57,223 bases of DNA from Deltaproteobacteria bacterium Ga0077539 (GTDB taxonomy: Bacteria; Myxococcota_A; Polyangia; Polyangiales; Ga0077539), in the NCBI GenBank assembly GCA_001465015.1, contig LNEO01000237.1, forward strand, positions 1 to 57,223. The letters are read 5' to 3'. The translations under genes and the position numbers were made by a program. Shown piece by piece: positions 1 to 9,089 of this stretch. Position 1 is the first letter of the stretch. Each line of letters opens with the position of its first letter. Under the pieces are notes generated by a model. The model did no database searches. It saw only the letters and a list, made by a program, of their open reading frames with translations, and was not told the DNA's origin.

Positions 1-23
1 TCCCTCACAGAACTGGGGTAACA

Positions 24-1764
24 ATGAGGACTCGACCTCTGGCCGTGAGGCGAGCGTGGTGCCGCTTGGGTGTTGACGCCGCTACTGATTTTCCTGCGGA
101 TGTGCATTCTCGAACCGAAATCCGGTTCCCTGCTAACGGCGTGTCCGACGGAGGGGCATGCAGCACGCACATCATCGGCAACGACGACGGGGGCAACCCG
201 CTCACGCAGCGCGCACCCTTCGCAGAAGAGCTTCGGTGCGCGAAGACCTTGCTCGTCCCGGACCAGCGCTTCTGCTCGGAGATCGACGCTGGCGCACCGC
301 CGCCCCTCTCGGACTTCAACGGACTGGTCAACTCGCGCTACGGCGCGTACTGCGCGATGTTGGGTCCCGTCGGCAACTGGGTGCAGCGCGCTGGAGCGCC
401 CGCTGATGCAGGAGTCACGGACGGCGGCGACGCTGGTGAGATTCCCCAGCGTCCCGCGTGGATGTGCTTCGCCCGTGCAGACTGCGAAGGGTTTCGCGAC
501 ACGACGGACGCGGGCACCGACACCGGTGTGCCGGAGACGGGCCCGAGCGACGCAGGCCAGACCCGGTGCATCGATCCAACGAGCTTCGATCCTGGCAACG
601 ATCCGAGCGGCAACGAGTACGCCAACACGGCGAGCTCGACCTCGAGCACCGCGCGCGTCGAGAACAAGAACAACCCCTCCGACGGGTTCACCGCCACCGT
701 CGACGCGCGCGCGTCGGTGGACTTCAGCCAGTCCAATCGCGTCAACATCACGCAGCTCCGAGTCACCCAACGAGGGAGCGACACCTTTGGCGGCGAGACC
801 GTCTCCGAGGTGCTCATTCAAAACGAAGACGTCTGGACCGGGACGTGGAACTCCTCCACCAGCCGCTTCGAGTTCGAGACAACGAGCGGCAAATTGCAGG
901 TCCGCTCGACGATCGGCGGAGTGATTCGCTGGCGCCGACTCTCGCAGTTTCGCGCATCGGTCGTCTCGTGGGCCAAGAACCTGGGAAGTCAGGTCGAGAT
1001 CGCCGTCGAGTTCGAAGACACCGAAAACGATATCGTCCTGAAGCTCTCGTTGAAGCTGGACGTGGTCGCGGACCGGCCGACGGCGTCGATCACGAGCACG
1101 ACGTCGCTGACACCCGAGTGCACGGGCCCGAGCGGCGCGACGGTGTCGGCTACGGGGTCAGCGTCCTCTGGTGTGTCCGGTGTGTCGGCTTCGTCTGCGT
1201 GGCTCTGGTCGCCGACCGATGAGCTCTCGGCCGTGGCGCACGACGTGTCGTCGTTTACCGTGCAGGTTCCGCTCGAGACGTCGACGCACCCGGGCCAAGC
1301 GAGGCGTCTTTGTGGCGCGGGACTCGCGCACGTTGCGCGCGGTCGACACGCCGCCCACGATCAACTCGACGCAGCTCTCTTTGCCGTGCGGCTGGGGCTC
1401 GAGCACCTACGAGCCCAATCCACAGGACCCGTCGCTGTGCGGATTGGTGGTCGGGAGCTTCTCGGACACGTGTTCGACGACGTCGATCGAGACGCTCGCG
1501 ATACGCATGTACGAGTTTCCCTCGGGAACGTTGCTCTCGTCGACGACCTACGGCAACGGACAAAACGTGTGCCTCGAAGCGCTCGCGGGATACCTCGACT
1601 CCAACATCTCCAACGTCGACTACGAGATCGACTACCGCGTAAAGGACTCGTGGAACAACTGGTCCGGCGGACGCCGCTGGCGAGGCTGGGTGTACTTCGA
1701 CACCCCGAGCTCGTCGTGCAGCGCCGTGCCCAAGGTCGTCACCCTCAGCGACGTCGATCTTTGA
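24..1764 (+). CDS. Secreted/lipoprotein-like protein of unknown function, interrupted by one frameshift
   Basis: I do not recognise a family. The reading frame is open to the window edge, so the true start may lie upstream; the first ~130 bases have less G/C in third positions than the rest. After about 150 residues comes an Asp/Ala/Gly/Thr linker (DAGTDTGVPETGPSDAG), then a Ser/Thr/Val-rich region suggesting beta-sandwich folds. Near 1289-1297, in a CCCGGGCC run, the sensible protein jumps to the +1 frame and continues (RGVFVARDSRTLRAVDTPP) to a TGA ending at 1764. Removing one base there gives one continuous protein with a Cys-containing C-terminal region (LPCGWGSSTYEPNP). Past the jump the original frame is Arg-rich shadow. 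This may be a sequencing indel or a real lesion. It lies upstream of an MBL hydrolase on the same strand, 133 bases away. Confidence 0.55.
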
Positions 1765-1897
1765 GCCGAGGTCGTCGCGGAAACATCGCCGTTGATCTGC
1801 GCGCACTCGGCTCGGTCTCGACGGCCGCGCGTCGTGCTGACGCTCGTCAGATTTCGACGACGTTCAGCGGGAGCGTGGTTTAGCCTTCTCGCTCACC

Positions 1898-3136
1898 ATG
1901 GGAGCAGTTCGCGAGTTCGCATCACAGCTCCTCTCGGGCGCGATTCGCCCTGAAGAGCAGAATCCGTTTACGACCTTTCTCGGGCTCGAGGAGTACGCGC
2001 CGGGGGTCGCGTTCGTGTCGGGCTTCGCCAACGCTGTCGCGATCGACACCGGCGAGGGGCTGGTGGTCGTCGACACGGGCTCTCAGCTCACCGGCGCGAT
2101 GATCCACGGGTCGATCCGCGGCTGGACCAACGCGCCGATCGACACGATCGTGTACACGCACGGGCACGTCGATCACGTGATGGGCGCCGCGCTGTGGGAC
2201 GGCGACGCCGCGGGCGCCAACGTCGCTCGGCCGACGGTGATCGCGCACGAGCTCGTTCCCAAGCGCTTCGAGCGCTACGTGAAGACCGCTGGATACAACG
2301 CGGCGATCAACGCGCGGCAGTTTCGGGTGCCCGGGCTCCAGTGGCCGACGGAGTATCGCCAGCCAGACGTGCTCGTGAAGGCGTCGCACACGATTTCAAA
2401 GGGCGGCGTCACGATCGAGCTCCGTCACGACCGAGGCGAGACCGACGATCACCTGTGGTCCTACGTCGAGCCGGCGCGCGCGTTGTGCACGGGAGACCTG
2501 TTCATCTGGGCGTCGCCCAACTGCGGCAACCCGCAGAAGGTCCAGCGATACCCGCTCGAGTGGGCCAACGCGCTCGACGCGATGCGCGCGAAGAACGCGC
2601 GGGTGCTCTTTCCGGGGCACGGGCCGGCGATCGAGGGCGAAGAGACCGTGCGCGAGGTGCTCGAGACGACCGCGCGCTTGCTTCGCTCGCTGCACGATCA
2701 GTGCGTCGCGCTCATGAACGAGGGCCTCGCCCTCGCCGACGTGATCGCGGGCGTGCGCGTCGACGAGGGGCTGCTCGGCAAGCCGTGGCTTCGCCCCGTG
2801 TACGACGAGCCCGAGTTCGTCCTGCGAAATCTCTGGCGATTGTACGGTGGCTGGTACGACGGAAACCCGGCGCACCTCAAGCCAGCGCACCCGAGCGCGA
2901 TCGCCCTCGAGGTCGCGTCGCTGTCGGGCGGCGCCGGTGCGCTCATCGATCGCGCCGAGAAGCTCTGCGACGCGGGAGACCTTCGGCTCGCGTGCGAGCT
3001 GGCCGAGTGGGCGGGGCGCGCGGCCCCCGACGACGAGGGAATCCGCAGCAGAAGATCGGCGATCTATCGCACCCGAGCCGAGCGCGAGACGAGCTTGATG
3101 GCGCGCGGCGTCTACGAAGACGCTGCGAACAAGTGA
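1898..3136 (+). CDS. MBL-fold alkyl/aryl-sulfatase-like hydrolase (BDS1/SdsA1 type, short form)
   Basis: A 412-aa metallo-beta-lactamase-fold hydrolase. The zinc motif THGHVDH is at residues 87-93, preceded by the usual strand ending VVDTG (about 57-61). Further metal-site elements are CTGDLF and FPGHGPA. After the MBL domain, YGGWYDGNPAHLKP matches the dimerisation-domain signature of SdsA1/BDS1 alkylsulfatases, which hydrolyse alkyl sulfate esters to alcohol and sulfate. Full SdsA1 is about 650 aa with a C-terminal SCP2-like domain; this protein stops after the helical dimerisation region. No signal peptide is visible, so it is probably cytoplasmic, whereas SdsA1 is exported. It converges with the FabV-like gene with one base between stops. 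Family is confident; substrate is inferred and could be another ester. Confidence 0.8.
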   Translation: MGAVREFASQLLSGAIRPEEQNPFTTFLGLEEYAPGVAFVSGFANAVAIDTGEGLVVVDTGSQLTGAMIHGSIRGWTNAPIDTIVYTHGHVDHVMGAALWDGDAAGANVARPTVIAHELVPKRFERYVKTAGYNAAINARQFRVPGLQWPTEYRQPDVLVKASHTISKGGVTIELRHDRGETDDHLWSYVEPARALCTGDLFIWASPNCGNPQKVQRYPLEWANALDAMRAKNARVLFPGHGPAIEGEETVREVLETTARLLRSLHDQCVALMNEGLALADVIAGVRVDEGLLGKPWLRPVYDEPEFVLRNLWRLYGGWYDGNPAHLKPAHPSAIALEVASLSGGAGALIDRAEKLCDAGDLRLACELAEWAGRAAPDDEGIRSRRSAIYRTRAERETSLMARGVYEDAANK

Positions 3137-3137
3137 G

Positions 3138-4241
3138 CTACAGCCCCGCGTGGCCGACCACGGTGCGGAGCTTGTCGCGGAGGTTGTCCGCGTCGACGTC
3201 GGCGACGAGCTCGTCGAACGCGCGACGAACGGCCTTGTAGGGGCCGTCGAGGTAGAGCGCTTCGTCGCGAAAATCCGTGCGAAACGCCGGGATCGACGCG
3301 GCGGCGAGCTGCGATAGGTTCGCGTACGTCCCGTTGCGGAGCATGAGCTCGGCGCTGCCCGCGAACTTCAAGAGTCCGCCAGGGATCGCGCCGATCGCGG
3401 TCGTGTTCATCGGCGGGTAGCAGAGGCGCGTCGTGCGAACGCGATGCTCGCGTCCGATCCGCGCGAGGCTCTCGCGTTGAAGGACCTTGGCGCCCGAGAG
3501 CGGCCCCATTCCGTAGACCGGGTCGGTGGGCTCGAACTCGTAGTCGGCGAAGGCGACGAGGCTCTCGCCGGCGACGAGCAGACCTGCGCTCGCGAGCGCG
3601 TCGGCCCACGGGTCCGTCGATCGACCCATGAACTTGTTGGTGCGCTCGATGTCCTGCTCGGTGGCGACCTCGACCTGCACGAGGCCCACCTTTCGAACGT
3701 TGTCCCACGCAGAAAAGTCTGGGGTTTGCCGGACCGAATCGAAAGCGACGTCGAGGTCGGGCACCTGGGTCGGCCCGACCTCTGCGTAGCGCTTGGGGGC
3801 GCCTGCGGCGATCCCGTTGATCAGGTGTACGCAGCGGTACTTGCTCTTCAGCTGCTCGACGACCGCGGCGATCGTGGCGGGCGCGGTCGCGTCGTTGTTG
3901 ACGAAGGTCGCGTCGACGCCTGCTTCGGCGGCGGCGTCGGTGATGGCGCGCGCGTGGTGCGTGCCGATCTGCAGCTTCTCGCTGTCGTAATGGACGGCGA
4001 AGACGGGGACGCGCTCGGCGAAGAGCAGCTGAATGGCGAGCGCTCGGAGGATTCCGTTGGAGCCGCCGAGCAAGAGCACGCAGGCGCCGTCTGCGATCCC
4101 TGCGCCCCGAGGCGCGAGCGAGGCGCGCGATCGCGCGAGGTCGTCGCGGGCGACGGTGGGCCCTTGCGAGGCGAGCAGAGGGACGAGCGATCGACGGTCG
4201 ACGCCGCCGAGCGGGAGCTTGGTGAACAGTTCGAGTGCCAT
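3138..4241 (-). CDS. FabV-like trans-2-enoyl-CoA/ACP reductase (divergent)
   Basis: A 367-aa NAD(P)-binding protein. A Rossmann glycine motif (LLLGGSNGILRALAIQ) lies at about residues 56-71. The catalytic pair is Tyr243 and Lys252, spaced Y-x8-K (YGMGPLSGAK), which is diagnostic of the FabV/Ter subgroup; ordinary short-chain dehydrogenases use Y-x3-K and FabI uses Y-x6-K. The surrounding stretch (NKFMGRSTDPWADALASAG) also resembles the FabV segment before the active site. FabV/Ter proteins reduce the double bond of enoyl-ACP or crotonyl-CoA with NADH and are usually near 400 aa, so this one is slightly short. The N-terminus lacks the classic FabV opening. No other fatty-acid synthesis genes are nearby. 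I am fairly sure of the superfamily and less sure of the substrate. Confidence 0.65.
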   Translation of the reverse strand: MALELFTKLPLGGVDRRSLVPLLASQGPTVARDDLARSRASLAPRGAGIADGACVLLLGGSNGILRALAIQLLFAERVPVFAVHYDSEKLQIGTHHARAITDAAAEAGVDATFVNNDATAPATIAAVVEQLKSKYRCVHLINGIAAGAPKRYAEVGPTQVPDLDVAFDSVRQTPDFSAWDNVRKVGLVQVEVATEQDIERTNKFMGRSTDPWADALASAGLLVAGESLVAFADYEFEPTDPVYGMGPLSGAKVLQRESLARIGREHRVRTTRLCYPPMNTTAIGAIPGGLLKFAGSAELMLRNGTYANLSQLAAASIPAFRTDFRDEALYLDGPYKAVRRAFDELVADVDADNLRDKLRTVVGHAGL

Positions 4242-4286
4242 GAGCGCGAGCGCTCGGTAGCACTTTTCGCCGCGCGAATCGACGGC

Positions 4287-5033
4287 TCAGAGCGCCATCG
4301 GGTTGGCGCCGGGCATCACGGTGACCGTGTACGAGCCCATCTTCAGCCCCGATCCTGCGGTGGACACGCGCAGCGTGTGCATGGCGGTCGTGGTGGGCGT
4401 AAACACGATTCGGCTGTTGAGGTTGGAGCCGTCGATGTCGTCGTTGGTGGCGAGCGTCGTCCCGTTGAGGCCGAGCATCGCGAAGGAGTCCACCATTTGA
4501 CCGGGCTGATCGGTGCGCGGTCCGCCTCGGACCACGATCGTCACAGGAACGCCGGCCATCAGCATGATCGAGTAATCGTCTCCGAGCGACTGGTCTTCGA
4601 GCGTGTTGTCACCCTGCTCGAGCGCGCCCGCGATGGTCGCCCCCATGGTGATCGATCCGCTGAGCCGCGCGACGCCCATGCGCCCTCCGCCGCCCGGCTG
4701 CGTCGGCATCATGGGCTGCATCCCGGGCTGCATCCCGGGCTGCATACCGGGCTGCATTCCAGGCTGCATTCCAGGCTGCATTCCAGGCTGCATCCCAGGC
4801 TGCATTCCAGGCTGCATCCCGGGCTGCATCATCCCAGGCTGCATCATCCCAGGCTGCATCATCCCAGGCTGCATACCGGGCTGCATTCCAGGTTGCATTC
4901 CAGGCTGCATCATTCCCGGTTGCTGCATGTTTTGCTGCTGATCATCGTCGTCGCCGCCCCGACGACGGCGACGGCAGCCCTCTTCGGCGAGCGCGAGGAT
5001 CAGGAGCGACGCTGCGACAACGGAACGATTCAT
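4287..5033 (-). CDS. Secreted low-complexity protein with QPGM repeats and a C-terminal beta domain
   Basis: A 248-aa exported protein. The N-terminus is hydrophobic (MNRSVVAASLLILALAEEGC) and ends in a Cys, but -3 is Glu, so the lipobox is poor. A basic then acidic stretch (CRRRRRGGDDDD) follows. Residues about 36-115 are about 16 QPGM or MQPGM units from a 12-bp DNA minisatellite. The last ~125 residues (VARLSGSITMGATIAGALEQ...GSYTVTVMPGAN) look like a beta-sandwich similar to bacterial pre-peptidase C-terminal (PPC) domains, which pack against secreted enzymes or assist export. The Met/Pro/Gln repeat is probably disordered and could bind soft metals through Met, but that is speculation. 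It is divergent from proS across 123 bases. Function unknown. Confidence 0.75.
   Translation of the reverse strand: MNRSVVAASLLILALAEEGCRRRRRGGDDDDQQQNMQQPGMMQPGMQPGMQPGMQPGMMQPGMMQPGMMQPGMQPGMQPGMQPGMQPGMQPGMQPGMQPGMQPGMQPMMPTQPGGGGRMGVARLSGSITMGATIAGALEQGDNTLEDQSLGDDYSIMLMAGVPVTIVVRGGPRTDQPGQMVDSFAMLGLNGTTLATNDDIDGSNLNSRIVFTPTTTAMHTLRVSTAGSGLKMGSYTVTVMPGANPMAL
4709..4920. repeat. 12-bp minisatellite inside the QPGM gene
   Basis: Tandem units on the plus strand read CATCCCGGGCTG or CATTCCAGGCTG with few substitutions, about 16 copies. Several units carry an extra CAT triplet, giving Met-Met in the protein. All length changes keep the reading frame. The sub-pattern of CATCATCCCAGGCTG appears three times in a row, which suggests recent block duplication. 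Copy number should vary between strains. Confidence 0.9.
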
Positions 5034-5156
5034 CGATGAACTACCTTTCTCGTAGCCCTCGGATGGGTCCGCGACGGGAACCCCCCAGAAGGCGCGTTGG
5101 TCTCGAGCAGGCTACGCCACTGCGGCCGCGCGTGGTACAGCGTGCGGCGAAAAGTC

Positions 5157-6653
5157 ATGGCCGACGCAATCACCCAACGCTCCAAGGATTTTGCCCAGTG
5201 GTATCAGGACGTCATCCGTCAAGGTGACCTCGCGGAGAACGCCGAGGTCGTCCGCGGCTGCATGGTCATCAAGCCGCACGGCTACGCGATCTGGGAGAAG
5301 ATCCAGCACGAGCTCGACAAGCGCTTCAAGGCGACTGGTCACAAGAACGCTTATTTTCCGCTGCTGATTCCGAAGAGCTTCCTCGCGAAAGAAGCGCAGC
5401 ACGTCGATGGCTTCGCCATGGAGTGCGCCGTGGTCACGCACTCGGGCCTGAAGGCCGTGAAGGACGAGAACGGCAAGACCTCGATCGAGGTGCGAAACAA
5501 GCTCGAGGAGGAGTACGTCATCCGCCCCACGAGCGAGACGATCATCGGCCATTTCTTCGCGAAATGGATCCAGAGCTACCGCGACCTGCCGCTGCTCATC
5601 AACCAGTGGGCCAACGTGATGCGCTGGGAGATGCGCACGCGGTTGTTTCTGCGGACGACGGAGTTTCTCTGGCAAGAGGGCCACACGGCGCACGCCGATC
5701 ACGACGACGCGCTCGCCGAGGTCCGGCGCATGCTCGATGTGTACGCGGACTTCGCCGAACACGTGATGGCTGTGCCCGTGATCAAGGGTGAGAAGACCGC
5801 GTCCGAGCGCTTCGCCGGCGCGGTTTCGACGTTCTGCATCGAGGCGATGATGCAAGACGGAAAGGCCCTTCAGTCCGGAACGTCCCACGACCTCGGGCAG
5901 AACTTCGGCAAGGCGTTCGGCGTGAAGTTTCAGACGAAGGACGGCAAAGAAGACTTCGTCTGGCAGACGTCCTGGGGCGTCTCGACGCGCCTGGTGGGCG
6001 GGCTGATCATGACGCACTCGGACGACAACGGCCTGGTCCTGCCGCCGGCGCTCGCGCCCATCCACGTCGCCGTGGTGCCGATTTTCAAGAGCGACGCAGA
6101 GAAGACCAAGGTCTTCGAGGCGTGCGATCGCGTCAAGCGCGCCGCCATCGACGCGGGCCTCGAGTGCGTGTTCGACGCGCGCGAAGAGATGCGTCCGGGC
6201 GCCAAGCACTTCGAGTGGGAGCAGAAGGGCGTTCCCGTTCGGGTCGAGATCGGCCCGCGCGACGTCGACGGCGGCTCGTGCGTGATCAAGCGCCGCGACA
6301 TGAGCCCCAAGGACAAGATCTCGTCGCCGCTGGAAGGCGTCGGCGAGACCCTCGCCCGGCTCATGCCCGAGATCCAGAAGTCGCTCTACGACCGCGCCAA
6401 GGCGTTTCGCGACGCGCACACGGTGAAGGCCGACTCGTACGACGCGCTGAAGCAGGCGCTCGACGGCGACGGCAAGGTCGGCAACTTCGTGCTCGCTCAC
6501 TGGGACGGCACCGCGGAGACCGAGGCCAAGATCAAAGACGAGACCAAGGCGACCATCCGGTGCATTCCGCTCGAACACGACGGCGAGACCGGCAAGTGCG
6601 TGCTCACGGGACAGCCCAGCAAGCAGCGCGTGATCTTCGCGCGCGCGTACTGA
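5157..6653 (+). CDS. proS: Prolyl-tRNA synthetase, compact archaeal/eukaryote-like type
   Basis: Charges tRNA-Pro with proline using ATP in the cytoplasm. The first plausible start is ATG 5157 ([20 protein letters not shown]); the frame is open further upstream but those residues do not look homologous. The protein is 498 aa. Class II motif 1 region ([17 protein letters not shown]), motif 2 ([18 protein letters not shown], with Arg contacting ATP) and motif 3 ([19 protein letters not shown]) are all present in order. There is no inserted editing domain between motifs 2 and 3, and the C-terminus has the extra zinc-type domain ending in Ala-Tyr ([10 protein letters not shown]). These traits place it in the short archaeal/eukaryotic-like ProRS group, also found in various bacteria, and not the E. 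coli-like long type. Expected essential if it is the only proS. Confidence 0.95.
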   Translation: MADAITQRSKDFAQWYQDVIRQGDLAENAEVVRGCMVIKPHGYAIWEKIQHELDKRFKATGHKNAYFPLLIPKSFLAKEAQHVDGFAMECAVVTHSGLKAVKDENGKTSIEVRNKLEEEYVIRPTSETIIGHFFAKWIQSYRDLPLLINQWANVMRWEMRTRLFLRTTEFLWQEGHTAHADHDDALAEVRRMLDVYADFAEHVMAVPVIKGEKTASERFAGAVSTFCIEAMMQDGKALQSGTSHDLGQNFGKAFGVKFQTKDGKEDFVWQTSWGVSTRLVGGLIMTHSDDNGLVLPPALAPIHVAVVPIFKSDAEKTKVFEACDRVKRAAIDAGLECVFDAREEMRPGAKHFEWEQKGVPVRVEIGPRDVDGGSCVIKRRDMSPKDKISSPLEGVGETLARLMPEIQKSLYDRAKAFRDAHTVKADSYDALKQALDGDGKVGNFVLAHWDGTAETEAKIKDETKATIRCIPLEHDGETGKCVLTGQPSKQRVIFARAY

Positions 6654-6878
6654 AACATCGCGAGCGCCAGCACCACGACGGGCGACGCTCGAAGGGAGCG
6701 CCTTGCTCGATCGTCGGAAATCTCGCTCGATGCTCTCCTCGCCCTCGCGCTGCGTCATCGGAGTGGCGCGTGGCGCGTCGGACGCTACGCACTCGCGCTG
6801 TGATTTCCCGAGGATTCGCGCTGGTTCGTCGTAGACAGCGCGCAGCATATTTGAGCACATTGGCGATCGTCAGAGAGC

Positions 6879-7709
6879 ATGACCACGCCAACTTTTCCGC
6901 CGTCTCCTGTTTCGAGCCGACAGGTCTATGACGACAACGCGTCTCGGTACGACGACTTCTGGACGCGACATGTCCTTCAGCCGCATCGACGATTGACCGA
7001 AGACCTCGCGCTGCGGCCCGGCGAGAAGGTCGTGGACCTCGCCGCGGGGCCCGGGGTCACCCTCGAGATGCTGCGCAAGACGGCGCCTGCCGCGGGCGTC
7101 GCTGTCGATCCGTCGCGCCAGATGCTCGATCGAGGCGTCGCGCTGGCCAAGAGCGAAGGGCTCGAGCTCGTTCCGGTGCAGCTCACGGCGCAAGCGTTCT
7201 TGCTGGGGTGCGAGCCCGAGAGCTTCGATGTCCTCTCGCTGCGCTTCGGGTTGGCGTACGTCGATTGGGAGAACGAGCTCGCCTCGCTCTCGATGCCCGT
7301 TCGTCGAGGGACAGGGCGAGTCGCCCTGTTGACCAACCTCGCGTCGAGCGCTCCGCAGGCGCTGAAGACCTATCACGCGTTCATGGACGAGCTCGGTCGC
7401 GAGAAGGCGTGGCCGCCGGTGCCGAAGTCCACGGATCAGATCGAAGCGCTGCTCACGCGAGGTGATCTCGAGATCACGCACCGGTGGGTCGAGCCCGTGC
7501 GGATCTGGTTCGCCAACGGCCTCGAGGCGAGCGACTGGCTTCTTCAGAGCGGCTACATCGCTGGAGAGGCGCTCGACGCGTTTCCCAAGGACCTGTTGGA
7601 CATGCTGAAGCCGATCTTCGCGTCGAAGCTCGAGGCGGACTTCGGCGAAGACGGGCGAGTTCCATTCGACTTCGATATCGCCGGCGTCGTCGCGCGCCGC
7701 AAGCCGTAG
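6879..7709 (+). CDS. SAM-dependent class I methyltransferase
   Basis: A 276-aa protein with a typical UbiE/Methyltransf_11-like layout. The N-terminal helix (QVYDDNASRYDDFW) is the usual cap; motif I is VVDLAAGPGVTLEML (about residues 46-60), binding S-adenosylmethionine; the acidic residue after strand 2 is in VAVDPSRQML; the motif near FDVLSLRFGLAYVD matches motif IV. The substrate cannot be read from the sequence; small molecules or quinone precursors are common for this group. It follows proS on the same strand after 225 bases with no clear shared transcript. The C-terminal ~90 residues (EASDWLLQSGYIAGEALDAF) look like a substrate lid. It converges with the MFS gene. Confidence 0.8.
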   Translation: MTTPTFPPSPVSSRQVYDDNASRYDDFWTRHVLQPHRRLTEDLALRPGEKVVDLAAGPGVTLEMLRKTAPAAGVAVDPSRQMLDRGVALAKSEGLELVPVQLTAQAFLLGCEPESFDVLSLRFGLAYVDWENELASLSMPVRRGTGRVALLTNLASSAPQALKTYHAFMDELGREKAWPPVPKSTDQIEALLTRGDLEITHRWVEPVRIWFANGLEASDWLLQSGYIAGEALDAFPKDLLDMLKPIFASKLEADFGEDGRVPFDFDIAGVVARRKP

Positions 7710-7738
7710 TCGTATCGAACGGCCGACCGCCGGGGGGG

Positions 7739-8938
7739 TCAGCGCTCGCTCGAGGGTTTTCGCGTGCGCGCCGCGTGCAGCCCCACCAACGCGACGATCG
7801 CCCAGAGCGCTGCGTATTGCGTAAACAACCCGCGGCCGTGCCATCGCGCGAACGCGCGGCTCGCGATCGACGGGCCCAGGACCAGCCCCATCGCGTACAG
7901 GGCGTTGATCAGCGCGCTGCCCTTGCTCAGCTCGCCCCGCGCGAGCGCGCCTCCCTGAATCGCGAGAGACACCGGCCACGCGCTCGTGGTCACTGCGCCC
8001 GCGAGCAGCACCGCGCCGAGCATGACCCCGTAGCTCTCGAGCGTCGAGAACGCCAACACCGAAGCCGCTCCGACCAACGCGAGGGCCGGCAGCGTGCGCT
8101 GCGCGCCGAAGCGGTCTGCGATCCGTCCGATCCCGGGGCTGCCGAGCAGCATCCCTGCGGCGAACGCCGCGGAAAAATGCAGCGTCGAGCTCGCCGCGAA
8201 CCGCCTCTCTTCTTCGAGGTAGATCGGCATCAGCACGAGCAGCGACGACTGAAAGAAGCCGTAGGTGAACACCGCGAGCAGCGCGCCGCGCAGCAGCCAC
8301 ACCATCGACGCGAGCGGGCGCGGCTCGGCGCTCTCGACCTTTGTGTCACCCTCGCCGGCGTTGCTCGGGCGCTCGGGGCGCGCGTCTCTGGGCTGCAGCT
8401 GCGCGCTCAGGGCGGCGGCGATGCTCAGCGCAGAGCTCATCCAAAACGCCCGCGAAAAGTGCCCGTCTCCGACGAGCTGGTTCGCGAGCAGAGGTCCGAT
8501 GATGTAGCCGACCGAGAGCGCCGCTGTGTACAAGCTGATGGTCGAGGCGCGCTGCCCGTCCGTGCTTCGCTCGAGCAACCCCGTCTCTGCGGCGACCCAG
8601 ATCATCACCGACACGGCGCCGTCGATCAGTCGCAAGGACAGCGTGCTCGAGAACGTCGGCGAAAACACGTACGCCATCGCGACGAGCGAGTACGCGCAGA
8701 GCGACAGGACCAACGAGCGCCGCGCGCCGAGCCGACGTACGAGGGACGCGATCGGGATCGACGCCACGGTGATCGCCGCGGCGTACGCGGTCGCGAGCGT
8801 CGCGATCTGCGTCGTCTCGAGGCCGCGTCGGCGAAGGGCGAGCGAGAGGACGGACACGCCGGTTCCGAAGCTGGTGCCGAGCAGCGTGCAGGCGAGGTAC
8901 GTCCAGCGGTAGCGGGGATCGGCGAGGAGCGCGAGCAC
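7739..8938 (-). CDS. Major facilitator superfamily transporter
   Basis: A 399-aa inner-membrane protein with about 12 hydrophobic segments in two halves separated by a hydrophilic loop (RDARPERPSNAGEGDTKVES). The first half carries an MFS motif A-like loop (LVRRLGARRSLVL) between TM2 and TM3, and the second half repeats it (RIADRFGAQRTLPAL). It belongs broadly to the drug/sugar-efflux-like MFS groups such as YfcJ/UMF-type permeases. The substrate is unknown. Start is ATG 8938 (MLALLADPRYRW), a short cytoplasmic lead before TM1. It is convergent with the methyltransferase and downstream of the large kinase gene, 151 bases apart. Confidence 0.85.
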   Translation of the reverse strand: MLALLADPRYRWTYLACTLLGTSFGTGVSVLSLALRRRGLETTQIATLATAYAAAITVASIPIASLVRRLGARRSLVLSLCAYSLVAMAYVFSPTFSSTLSLRLIDGAVSVMIWVAAETGLLERSTDGQRASTISLYTAALSVGYIIGPLLANQLVGDGHFSRAFWMSSALSIAAALSAQLQPRDARPERPSNAGEGDTKVESAEPRPLASMVWLLRGALLAVFTYGFFQSSLLVLMPIYLEEERRFAASSTLHFSAAFAAGMLLGSPGIGRIADRFGAQRTLPALALVGAASVLAFSTLESYGVMLGAVLLAGAVTTSAWPVSLAIQGGALARGELSKGSALINALYAMGLVLGPSIASRAFARWHGRGLFTQYAALWAIVALVGLHAARTRKPSSER

Positions 8939-9089
8939 GAAGGGGCGCGAACCGTACGGGATTCACCGCGGCGACACAACCGTGGTGCGAATTCGCGTGT
9001 TTCGAAATGATGTGCAGAGTTTCAAAGGGCTTGTGGCAGAGCGAGCGTGACGCGACGCGAGGAGACGCGCATCGAACGCGCCGATCGGC

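Noticed and set aside
4700..4925. CRISPR-like array at the 12-bp repeats
   Set aside because: Units are 12 bp, contiguous and in coding frame, with no unique spacers and no cas genes.
4603..4941. Plus-strand CIPG-repeat protein across the minisatellite
   Set aside because: It is the complement of the QPGM repeat. The minus frame has a signal peptide and a folded C-terminal domain, the plus frame has neither.
7710..7738. Terminator between convergent methyltransferase and MFS genes
   Set aside because: GC-rich but no stem-loop with a T-run can be drawn.
6870..8300. A 476-aa minus-strand frame over the methyltransferase and MFS genes
   Set aside because: It runs across both genes with low-information Arg-rich sequence; each real gene has family motifs in its own frame.
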